Source of the DNA: Candidatus Corynebacterium faecigallinarum
GTDB lineage: Bacteria; Actinomycetota; Actinomycetes; Mycobacteriales; Mycobacteriaceae
Length of the DNA: 64,000 nt
NCBI GenBank assembly: GCA_019120175.1
Contig: DWVP01000004.1
Span: 208,341 to 272,340, forward strand
Direction of reading: 5' to 3'
How positions within the stretch are numbered: position 1 is the first letter of the stretch; each line of letters opens with the position of its first letter. The notes beneath the pieces were generated by a model, which ran no database searches, was not told the DNA's origin, and worked only from the letters and a program-made list of their open reading frames with translations. The position numbers and the translations under genes were made by a program. Below are positions 55,824-63,966 of this stretch, piece after piece.

Positions 55824-58088
55824 ATGAGTAAGTCAGCGCAGATCCAGGACATCACCGTCACCGGTGCCCGCACCAACAACCTTGCGAACATCGACGTCAG
55901 GATCCCGAAGCACCGGTTCACCGTTGTCACCGGGGTCTCCGGATCGGGGAAATCCTCATTGGTCTTCGACACCATCGCCGCCGAGGCGGAGCGCGCGGCC
56001 GCGGCCGGATACCCGTCTTTCGTACGCAATCGACTTCCGCAGCATCCGCCGGCCGACATCGACCGCATCGAGGGATTGACCTTTGCCACGGTCATCGACC
56101 AGCGTCGGTTCTCCGGCAATGCCCGATCCACGGTTGCCACGGCAGTCGATGTCGCCGGGGCACTCCGGATCCTGTTCTCGCGCTTCGGCAGTCCGTCCGC
56201 AGGCTTCTCACCGGAGTACAACCCGAATGACCCGGCGGGAATGTGCCCGTCCTGCGAAGGACTGGGTGAGCAGCGGATCATCGACGAGGACGCATTGATC
56301 GACCCAGGGAAGTCCCTACGCGACGGCGCGATCCGTTTCCCGACGTTCGGCCCAGGAAGCTACCACCACAAGCGCTTCATCGAATCTGGGCTGGCCGACC
56401 CCGATGTCCCATGGTCGCAGTTGCCGCAGCCCGCGCGGAACGCACTGCTGTATGCCGTGGACCTGAGGCTGCAGAACCCGGGGCCCGGATACCCTGCCCA
56501 CGGCGTCTTCGACGGCATTGTCCCTCGCCTGCGTAAACGCTACGTGGACAGTTCGCCGTCCCGTATGACCACCGTAGAGCGGGCGGGGCTTGAGCAGGTG
56601 GTACACACGCGGACCTGTCCGGAATGTGGGGGCGCGAGAATCAATGCGGCGGCGCGGCGCAGCCTCATCCAGGGCCGCTCGATCGCGGACTGGTCGGATA
56701 CCCCGGTCAGTGAACTGGTGGAGGTCCTCGATGATGCCGCAACCGAGCTCGGGGATGCCGCAGCACCGGCACTGGAAACCATCGGTGAGGCACTACAAAA
56801 CCTGGTCACGGTCGGTTTGGGCTATCTCACGCTGGGGCGCCCCTCGCCGAGCTTGTCGGGTGGCGAAGCCCAACGGGTGAAGATCGTTCGTCAGCTCGGC
56901 AGCCCACTGACCGATGTGACCTACATCTTCGACGAACCGAGTGCGGGACTCCATGCACATGATGTCGGGCGACTGGTCCAGTTGCTCTGTGCGCTCCGGG
57001 ACCGCGGGAACACCGTGCTGGTCGTCGAGCACAATCCGGCGGTCATACGGGCGGCGGACCATGTGGTGGAACTCGGTCCCGGCGCTGGAGACGACGGTGG
57101 GGAAGTGATGCGGACCGGGACGGATACCGCCACCGTTCCGCTGACAATCACCTCGGCGAAACGCGAACCGACTGGATGGTTCACGGTGGAGAACGCCTGC
57201 AGTAACAACTTCCGCAATGTGACCGCACAGATCCCGGCCGGCGTACTTACAGTGGTCACCGGTGTTGCAGGAAGTGGAAAATCATCCCTGGTCACCGACG
57301 ATTTTGCTACCCAGAACCCTGAATTCACGGTCATCAGCCAGTTGCCACTTCGGGGCGGTCGGCGCTCCACACCGCTGACTGTGCTCGGCGTGTCCGATGA
57401 GGTCCGTTCCGTGTTCGCTGCGGCGGGACGCTCACGCGGGCTCGGGTCATCGTGGTTCTCGAAGAACTCCACCGGTGCATGTCCCGAATGTAAAGGTCGC
57501 GGGAAAGTCATCACTGACCTGGCATTTCTTGACGACATAGAGCGGCCGTGCGAGGCTTGTGGCGGATCCGGATTCAACGAGGATGCCTTGTCCGTCCACG
57601 TGGCCGGCCACAGTATCGCCGAGGTTGCTGACATGCGACCGTTGGAGTTGTCGGAGCTGTTGGGAGGATCGGCAGGGCGACGGTTGCACTGCATGGAGCG
57701 TGTGGGGCTCGGCTACCTGTCGGTGGGACGGACGCTGGACACGCTGTCCGGCGGTGAGCGCCAACGGCTGCAGTTGGCGCAGCATATCGCGGATGCTGAG
57801 GCTGACGGCTCTGCGCCGTTGCGGATCATCTTGGACGAGCCGACCTCAGGACTGCACAGTGCAGATGTCGAGCGCTTGCTGTCCCTGGTCGATGATCTCA
57901 TTGATCACGGTGCGACGGTCGTCGTGATCGAACACAGTCTTCAGGTGGCGGCGCACGCTGACCATGTCGTCGACATTGGTCCGGGTGCGGGCTTGGACGG
58001 TGGCCGTGTGGTGTTCAGTGGGTCGCCGAGCGAGTTGGTGACATCTGGAACACTTACCGGGGAGCATTTCCGGGAGTCGCTCACCTAG
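55824..58088 (+). CDS. UvrA2/DrrC-type ABC ATPase (UvrA paralogue)
   Basis: A 754-residue double-ABC protein of the UvrA family, shorter than UvrA (about 950) and of the UvrA2/DrrC kind. Two Walker A motifs (GVSGSGKSS, GVAGSGKSS), two ABC signatures (SLSGGEAQR, TLSGGERQR), zinc-knuckle cysteines (CPSCEGLG, CPECGGARI, CPECKGRGK, CEACGGSGF). UvrA2/DrrC proteins protect against DNA-binding antibiotics. TAGGCT ends seven bases before the ATG (leaderless). Regulation by the divergent WYL gene is likely, as the starts are 66 bases apart. Confidence 0.87.
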   Translation: MSKSAQIQDITVTGARTNNLANIDVRIPKHRFTVVTGVSGSGKSSLVFDTIAAEAERAAAAGYPSFVRNRLPQHPPADIDRIEGLTFATVIDQRRFSGNARSTVATAVDVAGALRILFSRFGSPSAGFSPEYNPNDPAGMCPSCEGLGEQRIIDEDALIDPGKSLRDGAIRFPTFGPGSYHHKRFIESGLADPDVPWSQLPQPARNALLYAVDLRLQNPGPGYPAHGVFDGIVPRLRKRYVDSSPSRMTTVERAGLEQVVHTRTCPECGGARINAAARRSLIQGRSIADWSDTPVSELVEVLDDAATELGDAAAPALETIGEALQNLVTVGLGYLTLGRPSPSLSGGEAQRVKIVRQLGSPLTDVTYIFDEPSAGLHAHDVGRLVQLLCALRDRGNTVLVVEHNPAVIRAADHVVELGPGAGDDGGEVMRTGTDTATVPLTITSAKREPTGWFTVENACSNNFRNVTAQIPAGVLTVVTGVAGSGKSSLVTDDFATQNPEFTVISQLPLRGGRRSTPLTVLGVSDEVRSVFAAAGRSRGLGSSWFSKNSTGACPECKGRGKVITDLAFLDDIERPCEACGGSGFNEDALSVHVAGHSIAEVADMRPLELSELLGGSAGRRLHCMERVGLGYLSVGRTLDTLSGGERQRLQLAQHIADAEADGSAPLRIILDEPTSGLHSADVERLLSLVDDLIDHGATVVVIEHSLQVAAHADHVVDIGPGAGLDGGRVVFSGSPSELVTSGTLTGEHFRESLT

Positions 58089-58095
58089 CCATGTT

Positions 58096-58110
58096 ACGTC
58101 ACAGTGACGT
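58096..58110. repeat. Perfect 15-base palindrome after the UvrA2-type gene
   Basis: ACGTCAC (58096-58102), A, GTGACGT (58104-58110), eight bases after the stop of the ABC gene. It may be a factor-binding site or a weak terminator; no T-run follows. Confidence 0.45.
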
Positions 58111-58448
58111 TATATGGAAGGGTGAGGAGTCGGAGAGAGAAGGTTACTGGGAGCTCGATTGGCGCCCGGATCATCACCTGACAAGGTTGAGGCTTCGCGA
58201 TCCTGCGAGGCGCAGCGCATATCGACCTTGGGTCAGCGAGCCCATATGGCTCGGCGACTCGATAATTCGTCGGAGCCGCCCAGTGAGGCGGTCAGTATCG
58301 TGATGGCCGACAGTAGATGTCGGCAACCAGGAATGGCCGGAGATGCCTACGATGCGCTGGTCCACCACCAGTAGCCCCTAACCGCCGATAATATACATTA
58401 TGACACTTTGATACTGACTGCTCTGCCCCAGGCAATATGTGTGATCTA

Positions 58449-58465
58449 TCTCAGTCATCTTGAGA
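58449..58465. repeat. 17-bp dyad TCTCA-N7-TGAGA, left copy
   Basis: TCTCA (58449-58453) and TGAGA (58461-58465) flank seven bases. The same dyad recurs at 63899-63915 and 63967-63983 on the other side of the arsenic genes. It overlaps the first of three direct repeats. Confidence 0.6.
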
Positions 58466-58525
58466 ACTTTCGCAATCATCATGAGACATTACGGATCTTC
58501 CCTTCGCTTCGCAGTCATCCTGAGA
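58455..58525 (+). repeat. Three direct repeats TCATC-N-TGAGA
   Basis: Copies at 58455-58465 (N = T), 58476-58486 (N = A) and 58515-58525 (N = C). The spacings are 21 and 39 bases. They lie 40-110 bases before the excisionase-like fragment. Candidate operators or recombinase arm sites. Confidence 0.6.
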
Positions 58526-58564
58526 TAGCGTCAGAAGCCGTCACCATGTTCAGGAGGCAGAGAC

Positions 58565-58906
58565 ATGCCCTTACCACAGCCGCCGACCAATGGAACGGAC
58601 ACAACGCGTGTCCTCATGATCCTGGACGACGAGGTTCGGAACCTGGACGCCGACACCGGACTTGCCTCTGTGTCCGCGGAGTGAACCTCACCGATCCGTC
58701 GGCTTTATGCCTGGCAGCACAAGCGCAATGTGGGCATGTCTCCACGGTCACATGTCGGACCGCTACCGTTTGGGAGACACGCCCTAGTTCCGCCGCTGCG
58801 CCGCTGGATGAAGCAGGAGAAGTGGATTGTCAGAGGTATCGAAGCCATGCCCTCCCTACCGGCTTCTGAGGACGTCCACGCCCCACCCGTTGAAAATATA
58901 ACCTGA
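58565..58906 (+). pseudogene. Excisionase-like HTH gene with an in-frame stop
   Basis: An open frame of 114 codons apart from one TGA at 58682-58684. AGGAGG lies six bases before the ATG at 58565, so the gene once had an excellent RBS. The part after the stop, RRLYAWQHKRNVGMSPRSHV and GRHALVPPLRRWMKQEKW, resembles the DNA-binding half of excisionase/AlpA-type helix-turn-helix proteins (LYxW, GPxS, R-W). The first 39 residues could be made alone. Its position at the edge of the ars island supports an old mobile element. The family call is moderate. Confidence 0.55.
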
Positions 58907-58977
58907 GTTCACTGCACTCTCAACGCATCTTCGCTTGTTTTACTTCGCCTGATTCCCGGTCAGGGGAACATATTGTT

Positions 58978-59388
58978 CTACAGGCCGTCTACCAGGCGCT
59001 TCACCCTCGCGTCTATGTCGTCCCGGATCAGCCGCATACGCCGGTCCCCCTCGATCCCCCGGTCGGACGGCTCATCAGTGAGCCACCGTTCAAGCCTCCC
59101 GGCAGCGTCAGCGGGAAGCTCCAGCTGCGCCTGCGCCCCGACGATGATGACCCGGTCCGCCCGCCGCAGTAGCGCCGGATCGACACCCTTGGGGTGATCA
59201 GTGCTCATGTCAGCCCCGACCTCGGCGACAACGGCCGTGGACTGCTCGTTGGGACGGCTACCCGGATGAGTTCCCGCCGAATGCACCTCGACAGCATCAC
59301 CGGCGTGGTGGCGGGCCAGGGCGGCGGCCATCTGTGATTTACCGGCGTTGCTGACGCAGATGAACAGGACACAGGGACGCGTGGTCAT
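58978..59388 (-). CDS. arsC: Arsenate reductase, mycothiol-dependent (LMW-PTP fold)
   Basis: A 136-residue protein of the low-molecular-weight phosphatase fold. The P-loop is C11-V-S-N-A-G-K17-S18, i.e. Lys replaces the usual Arg, as in the C. glutamicum ArsC1/ArsC2 enzymes that form an arseno-mycothiol adduct reduced by mycoredoxin. No second redox cysteine pair typical of the thioredoxin-type enzyme follows the P-loop. It overlaps acr3 by ATGA and is co-translated with it. Export of the arsenite product is then by Acr3. Confidence 0.92.
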   Translation of the reverse strand: MTTRPCVLFICVSNAGKSQMAAALARHHAGDAVEVHSAGTHPGSRPNEQSTAVVAEVGADMSTDHPKGVDPALLRRADRVIIVGAQAQLELPADAAGRLERWLTDEPSDRGIEGDRRMRLIRDDIDARVKRLVDGL

Positions 59389-60518
59389 GAGGTAACACGG
59401 TCCTTTCGATTGTTGGCAGGCTGGCCATCGTCCGCCGGGATGTGCGGCAAGGTCGGGTCACCGGCGAAGAGCACCGGTCCCAGGCGCAGCATGGCATACA
59501 CAAGCCCCACCAGGACCGGTACTTCGATCAACGGGCCGATCGTGCCGGCCAGCGCCTGACCGGAGGCAGCACCGAACGTACCGATGGCCACTGCAATGGC
59601 CAGCTCAAAGTTGTTGCCCGCTGCGGTGAACGACACCGACGCTGACTGGGCGTAGTTCAGACCGGCCGACTTCGCGGCGATCAGCGCGAGGGCGAACATG
59701 CCGAGGAAGTAGATCACCAACGGCACCGCCAGTCGTGCCACCGCCCACGGATTCGCTGCGATCTGGTCTCCCTGCAGCGAAAACAACAGCACGATCGTGT
59801 ACAGCAGCCCGACCAACGCCAGAGGCGAGATCCGCGGAAGGTACGTGTTCTCGTACCAGTCGCGACCCTTGATCTTCTCACCCAGCAGCCGGGAGCCCAC
59901 CCCGGCCAGCAGTGGGATGCCCAGGAACACCAGCACGGAGCTCACGATCGTCCAGAAGGAAAACTCGGCTGACGTTGTTTCCAGTCCCAGCCAGGCGGGC
60001 AGGACCTGCAGGTAGAACCAGCCCAGCACGGCGAACATGAGCACCTGGAAGACCGAGTTGATCGCCACCAGTACTGCGGTGGCCTCCCGGTCAGCACACG
60101 ACAGGTCCGACCAGACCAGCACCATCGCGATGCAGCGGGCCAGCCCGACGATAATCAACCCGGTGCGCAATTCGGGTTGATCCGGCAGGAAGATCCAGGC
60201 CAGAACGAACATGAACAACGGCCCGACAATCCAGTTCAACACCAGCGACACGCTCATCAGCCGGGCGTCGCCGGCGATCCTGCCTGCCTTGTCGTAGCGG
60301 ACTTTGGCCAGCGGCGGGTACATCATCACCAGCAGTCCCAGAGCAATGGGGATGGAGATACCGCCGAACTCCACCGCGCTCAGGGCGTCACCGATGCCGG
60401 GCAGTAGGCGGCTGATGATTAGGCCGGCGGCCATCGCCAGGACGATCCATACGGGTAAGAAGCGGTCCAGAAACGACATCCGTGCAGCCCCTGCAGTCGA
60501 GGCCGAGGGTGGGGTCAT
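59385..60518 (-). CDS. acr3: Arsenite efflux transporter Acr3
   Basis: A 377-residue BASS-type transporter with about ten spans. C129 (GLARCIAMV) and E305 ([11 protein letters not shown]) fall at exactly the positions shown to be essential in C. glutamicum Acr3. It exports arsenite using the proton gradient. ATG at 60518. It lies between arsC (overlapping) and the divergent arsR, whose start is 86 bases away. Confidence 0.95.
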   Translation of the reverse strand: MTPPSASTAGAARMSFLDRFLPVWIVLAMAAGLIISRLLPGIGDALSAVEFGGISIPIALGLLVMMYPPLAKVRYDKAGRIAGDARLMSVSLVLNWIVGPLFMFVLAWIFLPDQPELRTGLIIVGLARCIAMVLVWSDLSCADREATAVLVAINSVFQVLMFAVLGWFYLQVLPAWLGLETTSAEFSFWTIVSSVLVFLGIPLLAGVGSRLLGEKIKGRDWYENTYLPRISPLALVGLLYTIVLLFSLQGDQIAANPWAVARLAVPLVIYFLGMFALALIAAKSAGLNYAQSASVSFTAAGNNFELAIAVAIGTFGAASGQALAGTIGPLIEVPVLVGLVYAMLRLGPVLFAGDPTLPHIPADDGQPANNRKDRVTS

Positions 60519-60536
60519 GAGGGTCCATCCTGTTTC

Positions 60537-60589
60537 ATATCGACGGTAATCAATACTAGAAGATAGTTCTGATATAGACGCCCGTCAAT
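60537..60589. promoter_or_regulatory. Direct repeat between acr3 and arsR, candidate ArsR operator
   Basis: ATATCGACGGTAATCAAT (60537-60554) and ATATAGACGCCCGTCAAT (60572-60589) share 14 of 18 bases and lie 35 bases apart, close to the likely -10 box TAGCGT of arsR (60591-60596) and upstream of acr3. Confidence 0.5.
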
Positions 60590-60603
60590 GTAGCGTGGTG
60601 GGC

Positions 60604-60960
60604 ATGAGCACCACACAGTCGCTACCCGACACCGATGTCCTGGATGTCCAGCAGTGCTGTTCCCTGGGCACCGGGCCGCTGACCCAGGACGAGTCGGTAC
60701 GCTATGCCGGACTGTTCAAGGTACTGGCCGAGCCGGTACGGCTGCGGATCCTGTCGCAGTTGGCCGCCGCCGGGTGTGGCCCGGTCAGTGTCGGTGAACT
60801 CACCGCGATGATGGGGCTGAGTCAGCCAACGATCTCGCACCACTTGAAGATGATGACCGAAGCCGGACTACTGGAACGCCACCGTGACGGTCGCAGTGTG
60901 ATTCACCAGGTCCGTCCTGACGTCTTCGCCCAGCTGCGCACCGTGCTGCAGATCGGCTGA
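60604..60960 (+). CDS. arsR: ArsR repressor, corynebacterial type
   Basis: A 118-residue winged-helix repressor. As(III) is bound by C18, C19 (QQCCS) and C58 (AAGCGP); the spacing equals that of the C. glutamicum ArsR site (C15, C16, C55), unlike the CxCxxC site of E. coli ArsR. Recognition helix in MGLSQPTISHHLKMM. TAGCGT ends seven bases before the ATG (leaderless). It is divergent from acr3. Confidence 0.95.
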   Translation: MSTTQSLPDTDVLDVQQCCSLGTGPLTQDESVRYAGLFKVLAEPVRLRILSQLAAAGCGPVSVGELTAMMGLSQPTISHHLKMMTEAGLLERHRDGRSVIHQVRPDVFAQLRTVLQIG

Positions 60961-61015
60961 CCCCGCATCTCACGTGGAGGAACCGGGCAAGCGACAGAGG
61001 AACGATCGAAACAGC

Positions 61016-62089
61016 ATGGACAGCGAAGCCAGTACGGAGCCGACCCCAGCGCGGGCACACATCGAGCAGGACCACTACGAGGCGGTGGTCATCGGCGGTG
61101 GCCAGGCGGGTCTGGCAACCGCCTTCTACCTGTTGCGGGCCGGAGTGGACACCCTGGTCCTCGACGATCAACCGGCGGCCGGCGGGGCATGGCGGCACGT
61201 GTGGCCGTCGCTGCACCTGTTCTCCACTGCCGGGTTCTCCAACCTGCCGGGCATGCCGATGCCGGCCTATCAGGGATTCCCGCCGGCCACGCACGTCGTG
61301 GACTACCTCAGCGCCTATGAACGCCGCTACCGGCTTCCCGTCGAACGGCCGGTACGGGTCGCCCGCGTCGGGCACCACGACGGGACCTTCCGCATCGACG
61401 CCGAGGCACTGTCCAGACCCGGGGCAGGCACGCGATCCTGGACGGCGACGACCGTGATTGCGGCGACAGGCACCTGGGCGGCCCCGTTCGTCCCCTCCTA
61501 TCCGGGCACCTTCACCGGCACACAGTGGCATTCGGCGAACTACCCCGGCCCAGAGCCGTTCCGTGGCAGCACGGTCGCGGTGGTGGGTGCGGCGAACTCC
61601 GGGGCGCAGATCGCCGCGGAGCTGACCGAGGACCCGGACGTCGGCGACGTGCACTGGTACACCACCCACCCGCCGCGCTGGATGCCCGACGACGTCGACG
61701 GGCGGGTGTTGTTCCGCCGCAACCGCGAACGCGCTGCCGCCATTAACCGCGGTGATCCCGATCCGGGTGCCGACTCCGACCTGGGCGACATCGTCGTCCT
61801 GCCGCAGGTGCGCACCGCCCGGGACGCCGGAGGCCTTCAGTCCACCCCCATGTTCTCCTCCCTGGACGACGTCAAGTCCGACCAGTTGATCTGGTCCACC
61901 GGATTCCGCCCGGCACTGGGACCGGTACGACATCTCGTCACCGACGGTGCACCACAGGTCCCCGGACTGCTGCTGGTGGGCTACGGCGACTGGACCGGTC
62001 CCGGTTCAGCGACGATCACCGGCGTCGGCCCGTTCGCCAAGGCTGCCGCCCGGCAGGCTGCGGAGCGGGTCGGCAAGACCGTGAAGTAG
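61016..62089 (+). CDS. arsO: ArsO-like flavin-dependent monooxygenase
   Basis: A 357-residue FAD/NADPH protein: GGGQAGLATAFYLL (FAD Rossmann), GAANSGAQIAAEL (NADPH Rossmann) and VIAATGTW linking motif. The family is placed with ArsO, found in arsenic operons and thought to oxidise arsenite or organoarsenicals; the exact substrate is debated. ATG at 61016 has GAGGAA upstream; GTG at 60974 is an alternative. It follows arsR by 55 bases and may be read from the same promoter. Confidence 0.85.
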   Translation: MDSEASTEPTPARAHIEQDHYEAVVIGGGQAGLATAFYLLRAGVDTLVLDDQPAAGGAWRHVWPSLHLFSTAGFSNLPGMPMPAYQGFPPATHVVDYLSAYERRYRLPVERPVRVARVGHHDGTFRIDAEALSRPGAGTRSWTATTVIAATGTWAAPFVPSYPGTFTGTQWHSANYPGPEPFRGSTVAVVGAANSGAQIAAELTEDPDVGDVHWYTTHPPRWMPDDVDGRVLFRRNRERAAAINRGDPDPGADSDLGDIVVLPQVRTARDAGGLQSTPMFSSLDDVKSDQLIWSTGFRPALGPVRHLVTDGAPQVPGLLLVGYGDWTGPGSATITGVGPFAKAAARQAAERVGKTVK

Positions 62090-62118
62090 CTCGACGGTCC
62101 TCCTTTCTACCAGTTATA

Positions 62119-62153
62119 ACAAACGAATGCTTGTGTTAAAAGTGCGCGTTTGT
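62119..62153. promoter_or_regulatory. Inverted repeat upstream of the second arsR
   Basis: ACAAACG (62119-62125) and CGTTTGT (62147-62153), 21 bases between. It ends one base before the -10 box TATGCT (62155-62160) that precedes the ATG by seven bases, a good position for an autoregulatory operator. Confidence 0.6.
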
Positions 62154-62167
62154 GTATGCTGGGCGGC

Positions 62168-62608
62168 ATGGCACCGAACATTGCGTTACCCAATCCCGTC
62201 AGTGACCTGTCACCGAGAGAGCAGGCCGAGTTTCTGGCCCCGACGTTGGCGGCGTTGGCAGATGTCAACCGCTTGACCATCGCCCTGGCCCTGTCCGAGA
62301 AGTCGATGACCAACCGACAGCTGCACGAGGCCACCGGGTTGAGCCCGGCCCTGGTCAGTCATCACCTGGTCGCGCTGCGCCGGGCCGGTGTCGTCGACAC
62401 CGTCGCGAAGGGCCGAGCGAGTGTGAACAGCATCTGTTGTGAACAGCTTGCCGATCCGGTGCGCTGGCTGGCCCACCTGGCCACCCTGACCCCGGCAGGG
62501 CAGAAAGCCTGCTGCACCGACGCCACCGGCGACCACGGCGACCACGGCGACCACGGCGACGATGCCAGCCGCGTCGCCCCAGTCAACCCGGCCGAACAGG
62601 GGCAGTGA
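62168..62608 (+). CDS. ArsR/SmtB-family regulator with metal-binding tail
   Basis: A 146-residue winged-helix protein: TNRQLHEATGLSPALVSHHL recognition helix, then a Cys pair (SICCEQL) after the beta wing and a second pair (KACCTD) ahead of a GDHGDHGDHGDD repeat. The CC pairs and His/Asp tail suggest sensing of organoarsenicals or another metalloid. TATGCT is seven bases before the ATG. It ends ten bases before the permease ATG, so both are one operon. Confidence 0.88.
   Translation: MAPNIALPNPVSDLSPREQAEFLAPTLAALADVNRLTIALALSEKSMTNRQLHEATGLSPALVSHHLVALRRAGVVDTVAKGRASVNSICCEQLADPVRWLAHLATLTPAGQKACCTDATGDHGDHGDHGDDASRVAPVNPAEQGQ
62528..62563 (+). repeat. 9-bp tandem repeat encoding Gly-Asp-His
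   Basis: GGCGACCAC occurs three times in a row (62528-62554) with a fourth partial copy, encoding GDHGDHGDHGDD in the second ArsR. Confidence 0.85.
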
Positions 62609-62618
62609 GCACGACACC

Positions 62619-63497
62619 ATGCTGACAGACACACTGCAGACCTTCGCCCTGCTGCTAGGCGAGCTGCTGGCGTTGTTCATCATCGTCTCGACAGCCGTCG
62701 CACTGATCAACCGACGCTTCGGCCCGGAAAAGATGCGCGACTGGATGGCCAGCGGTATCGTCCCCGGCCCGGTCAAAGGCCTGCTGTTGGGGGCGGTGAC
62801 ACCGTTTTGCTCCTGCTCGACACTGCCCATGCTCGTCGGGATGCTCAACGCCGGAGTCGGCTTCCAGACCGCGATGACATACCTGATCTCCTCACCGCTG
62901 CTCAACCCGATCATCGTCGGCGGGATCGGAATCATCTTCGGCTGGAAGATCGCAATCATCTACACGGTGTTCACCCTGGTGGTCTCCCTGATCGCGCCAA
63001 TGATCTGGACGATGCTGGGCATGCAGTCCGCGGTGAAACGCGTCCGCGTGCAGGGCGAGACCACCGCGGAGCCATGGAAAGGCCTGGCCGGTGAACTCCC
63101 CGGGGCGCTACGGCAGGCCTGGGCTGATCTGCGCCCATTGCTGATCCCCATGCTGTTGGGTGTGGCCGTGGGCGCGGCGATCTACGGGTTCGTGCCCGAA
63201 GACCAGCTCACCGGCTTCGCCGGAGCGAACATCTGGTGGGCCGTGCCCCTGGCAGCGGTCATCGGCATCCCGATGTACATCCGGCTGGAGACAATGCTGC
63301 CGGTCGGTTTGGCACTGCAATCCGCCGGTGTGGCGATCGGCCCGATCTTCGCCCTGATGATCGGCGGGGCGGGTGCCTCGCCACCGGAGGTGTCGATGCT
63401 GGCAGCGGTGTTCAAACCCCGGCTGTTGATCACCTTCGTGGCCACCATCCTTACCGTGGCGATCATCGGCGGCTACCTGATCTCCCTGACCAGCTAG
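62619..63497 (+). CDS. arsP: ArsP-type permease (UPF0718)
   Basis: A 292-residue membrane protein with about eight spans. TPFCSCSTLPMLVGMLNAGV is the family signature, with C64 and C66 as in ArsP, which exports trivalent methylated or aromatic arsenicals. A second conserved segment is SAGVAIGPIFALMIGGAGAS. It is co-transcribed with the ArsR-like gene and the small CC protein. The substrate (organoarsenical or other metalloid) is inferred from the neighbours. Confidence 0.85.
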   Translation: MLTDTLQTFALLLGELLALFIIVSTAVALINRRFGPEKMRDWMASGIVPGPVKGLLLGAVTPFCSCSTLPMLVGMLNAGVGFQTAMTYLISSPLLNPIIVGGIGIIFGWKIAIIYTVFTLVVSLIAPMIWTMLGMQSAVKRVRVQGETTAEPWKGLAGELPGALRQAWADLRPLLIPMLLGVAVGAAIYGFVPEDQLTGFAGANIWWAVPLAAVIGIPMYIRLETMLPVGLALQSAGVAIGPIFALMIGGAGASPPEVSMLAAVFKPRLLITFVATILTVAIIGGYLISLTS

Positions 63498-63566
63498 AAC
63501 TGCCCGGGGAGCACGCCCAGGTAACCCTCAACCAATCAATCACTCACGACAATGAAGGAGTCCACC

Positions 63567-63719
63567 ATGGCTTTCAAGGACCTGTTCACCAAGAAGAACA
63601 CCGCCAACAATCCCGCCAGCTCGTGCTGCAACATCGAAATCGTTCCCGATGATCAGCCCGAGCAGCCGGATGCCCAGCCCCAGGCAGGGGATGAACGTAA
63701 CGCCAGTCAGGAGCCGTAG
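63567..63719 (+). CDS. Small CC-motif protein of the ArsP operon
   Basis: A 50-residue protein starting at ATG 63567, with AAGGAG six bases upstream, 69 bases after the permease stop. It begins MAFKDLFTKKNTANN, has an SSCCNIEIVPDD core and a polar tail (QPEQPDAQPQAGDER). The Cys pair and position suggest it binds the arsenical and hands it to ArsP or the regulator. The function is unknown; small proteins with CC(S/N)IEI motifs are found near such permeases. Confidence 0.75.
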   Translation: MAFKDLFTKKNTANNPASSCCNIEIVPDDQPEQPDAQPQAGDERNASQEP

Positions 63720-63898
63720 AACCTGGAGTTCCCTCCGATCACGCTCCGGCAGCAGGCCCGACACGAAACCTCCTGCGCTTGTCGTGGCCTTCGGACCTCA
63801 GCGGTGCAATCTGGCACCGAGGGGCGAAACTACCTCAAGTTACAAGGCACCCGCCTGCGCAGAATTGGACACACTCCTCCGTCTGAAGATTACGGAAG

Positions 63899-63915
63899 TC
63901 TCACAATAGGTGAGA
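63899..63915. repeat. 17-bp dyad TCTCA-N7-TGAGA, right copy 1
   Basis: TCTCACAATAGGTGAGA: the six-base arms TCTCAC and GTGAGA pair around AATAG. Same TCTCA-N7-TGAGA plan as the copy at 58449. Confidence 0.65.
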
Positions 63916-63966
63916 AGGAGCGGCGCGGCTGTTCACCGCATATCTGACGTTACCGCTGTTCAGTAG

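Larger units (their letters stand above)
58089..58564 (+). other. Low-GC intergenic region at the left edge of the arsenic island
   Basis: About 475 bases without a supported gene. It has a 15-base palindrome ACGTCAC-A-GTGACGT (58096-58110), an AT-rich stretch near 58386-58400, and three TCATC-N-TGAGA direct repeats. The base composition differs from the flanking genes, which suggests transferred DNA. Confidence 0.5.

Noticed and set aside
58440-58455. A second GlxR site, TGTGATCTATCTCAGT
   Set aside because: It keeps TGTGA and TCA but lacks the final CA; it overlaps the repeated dyads, so the resemblance may be incidental.
58682-58684. A selenocysteine codon at the in-frame TGA
   Set aside because: No SECIS-like hairpin is visible after it and the residue position is not known to hold Cys or Sec; nonsense mutation is simpler.
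63649-63909. An 86-codon frame at the right end
   Set aside because: It overlaps the small CC protein in another frame and has no RBS or coding character after it.
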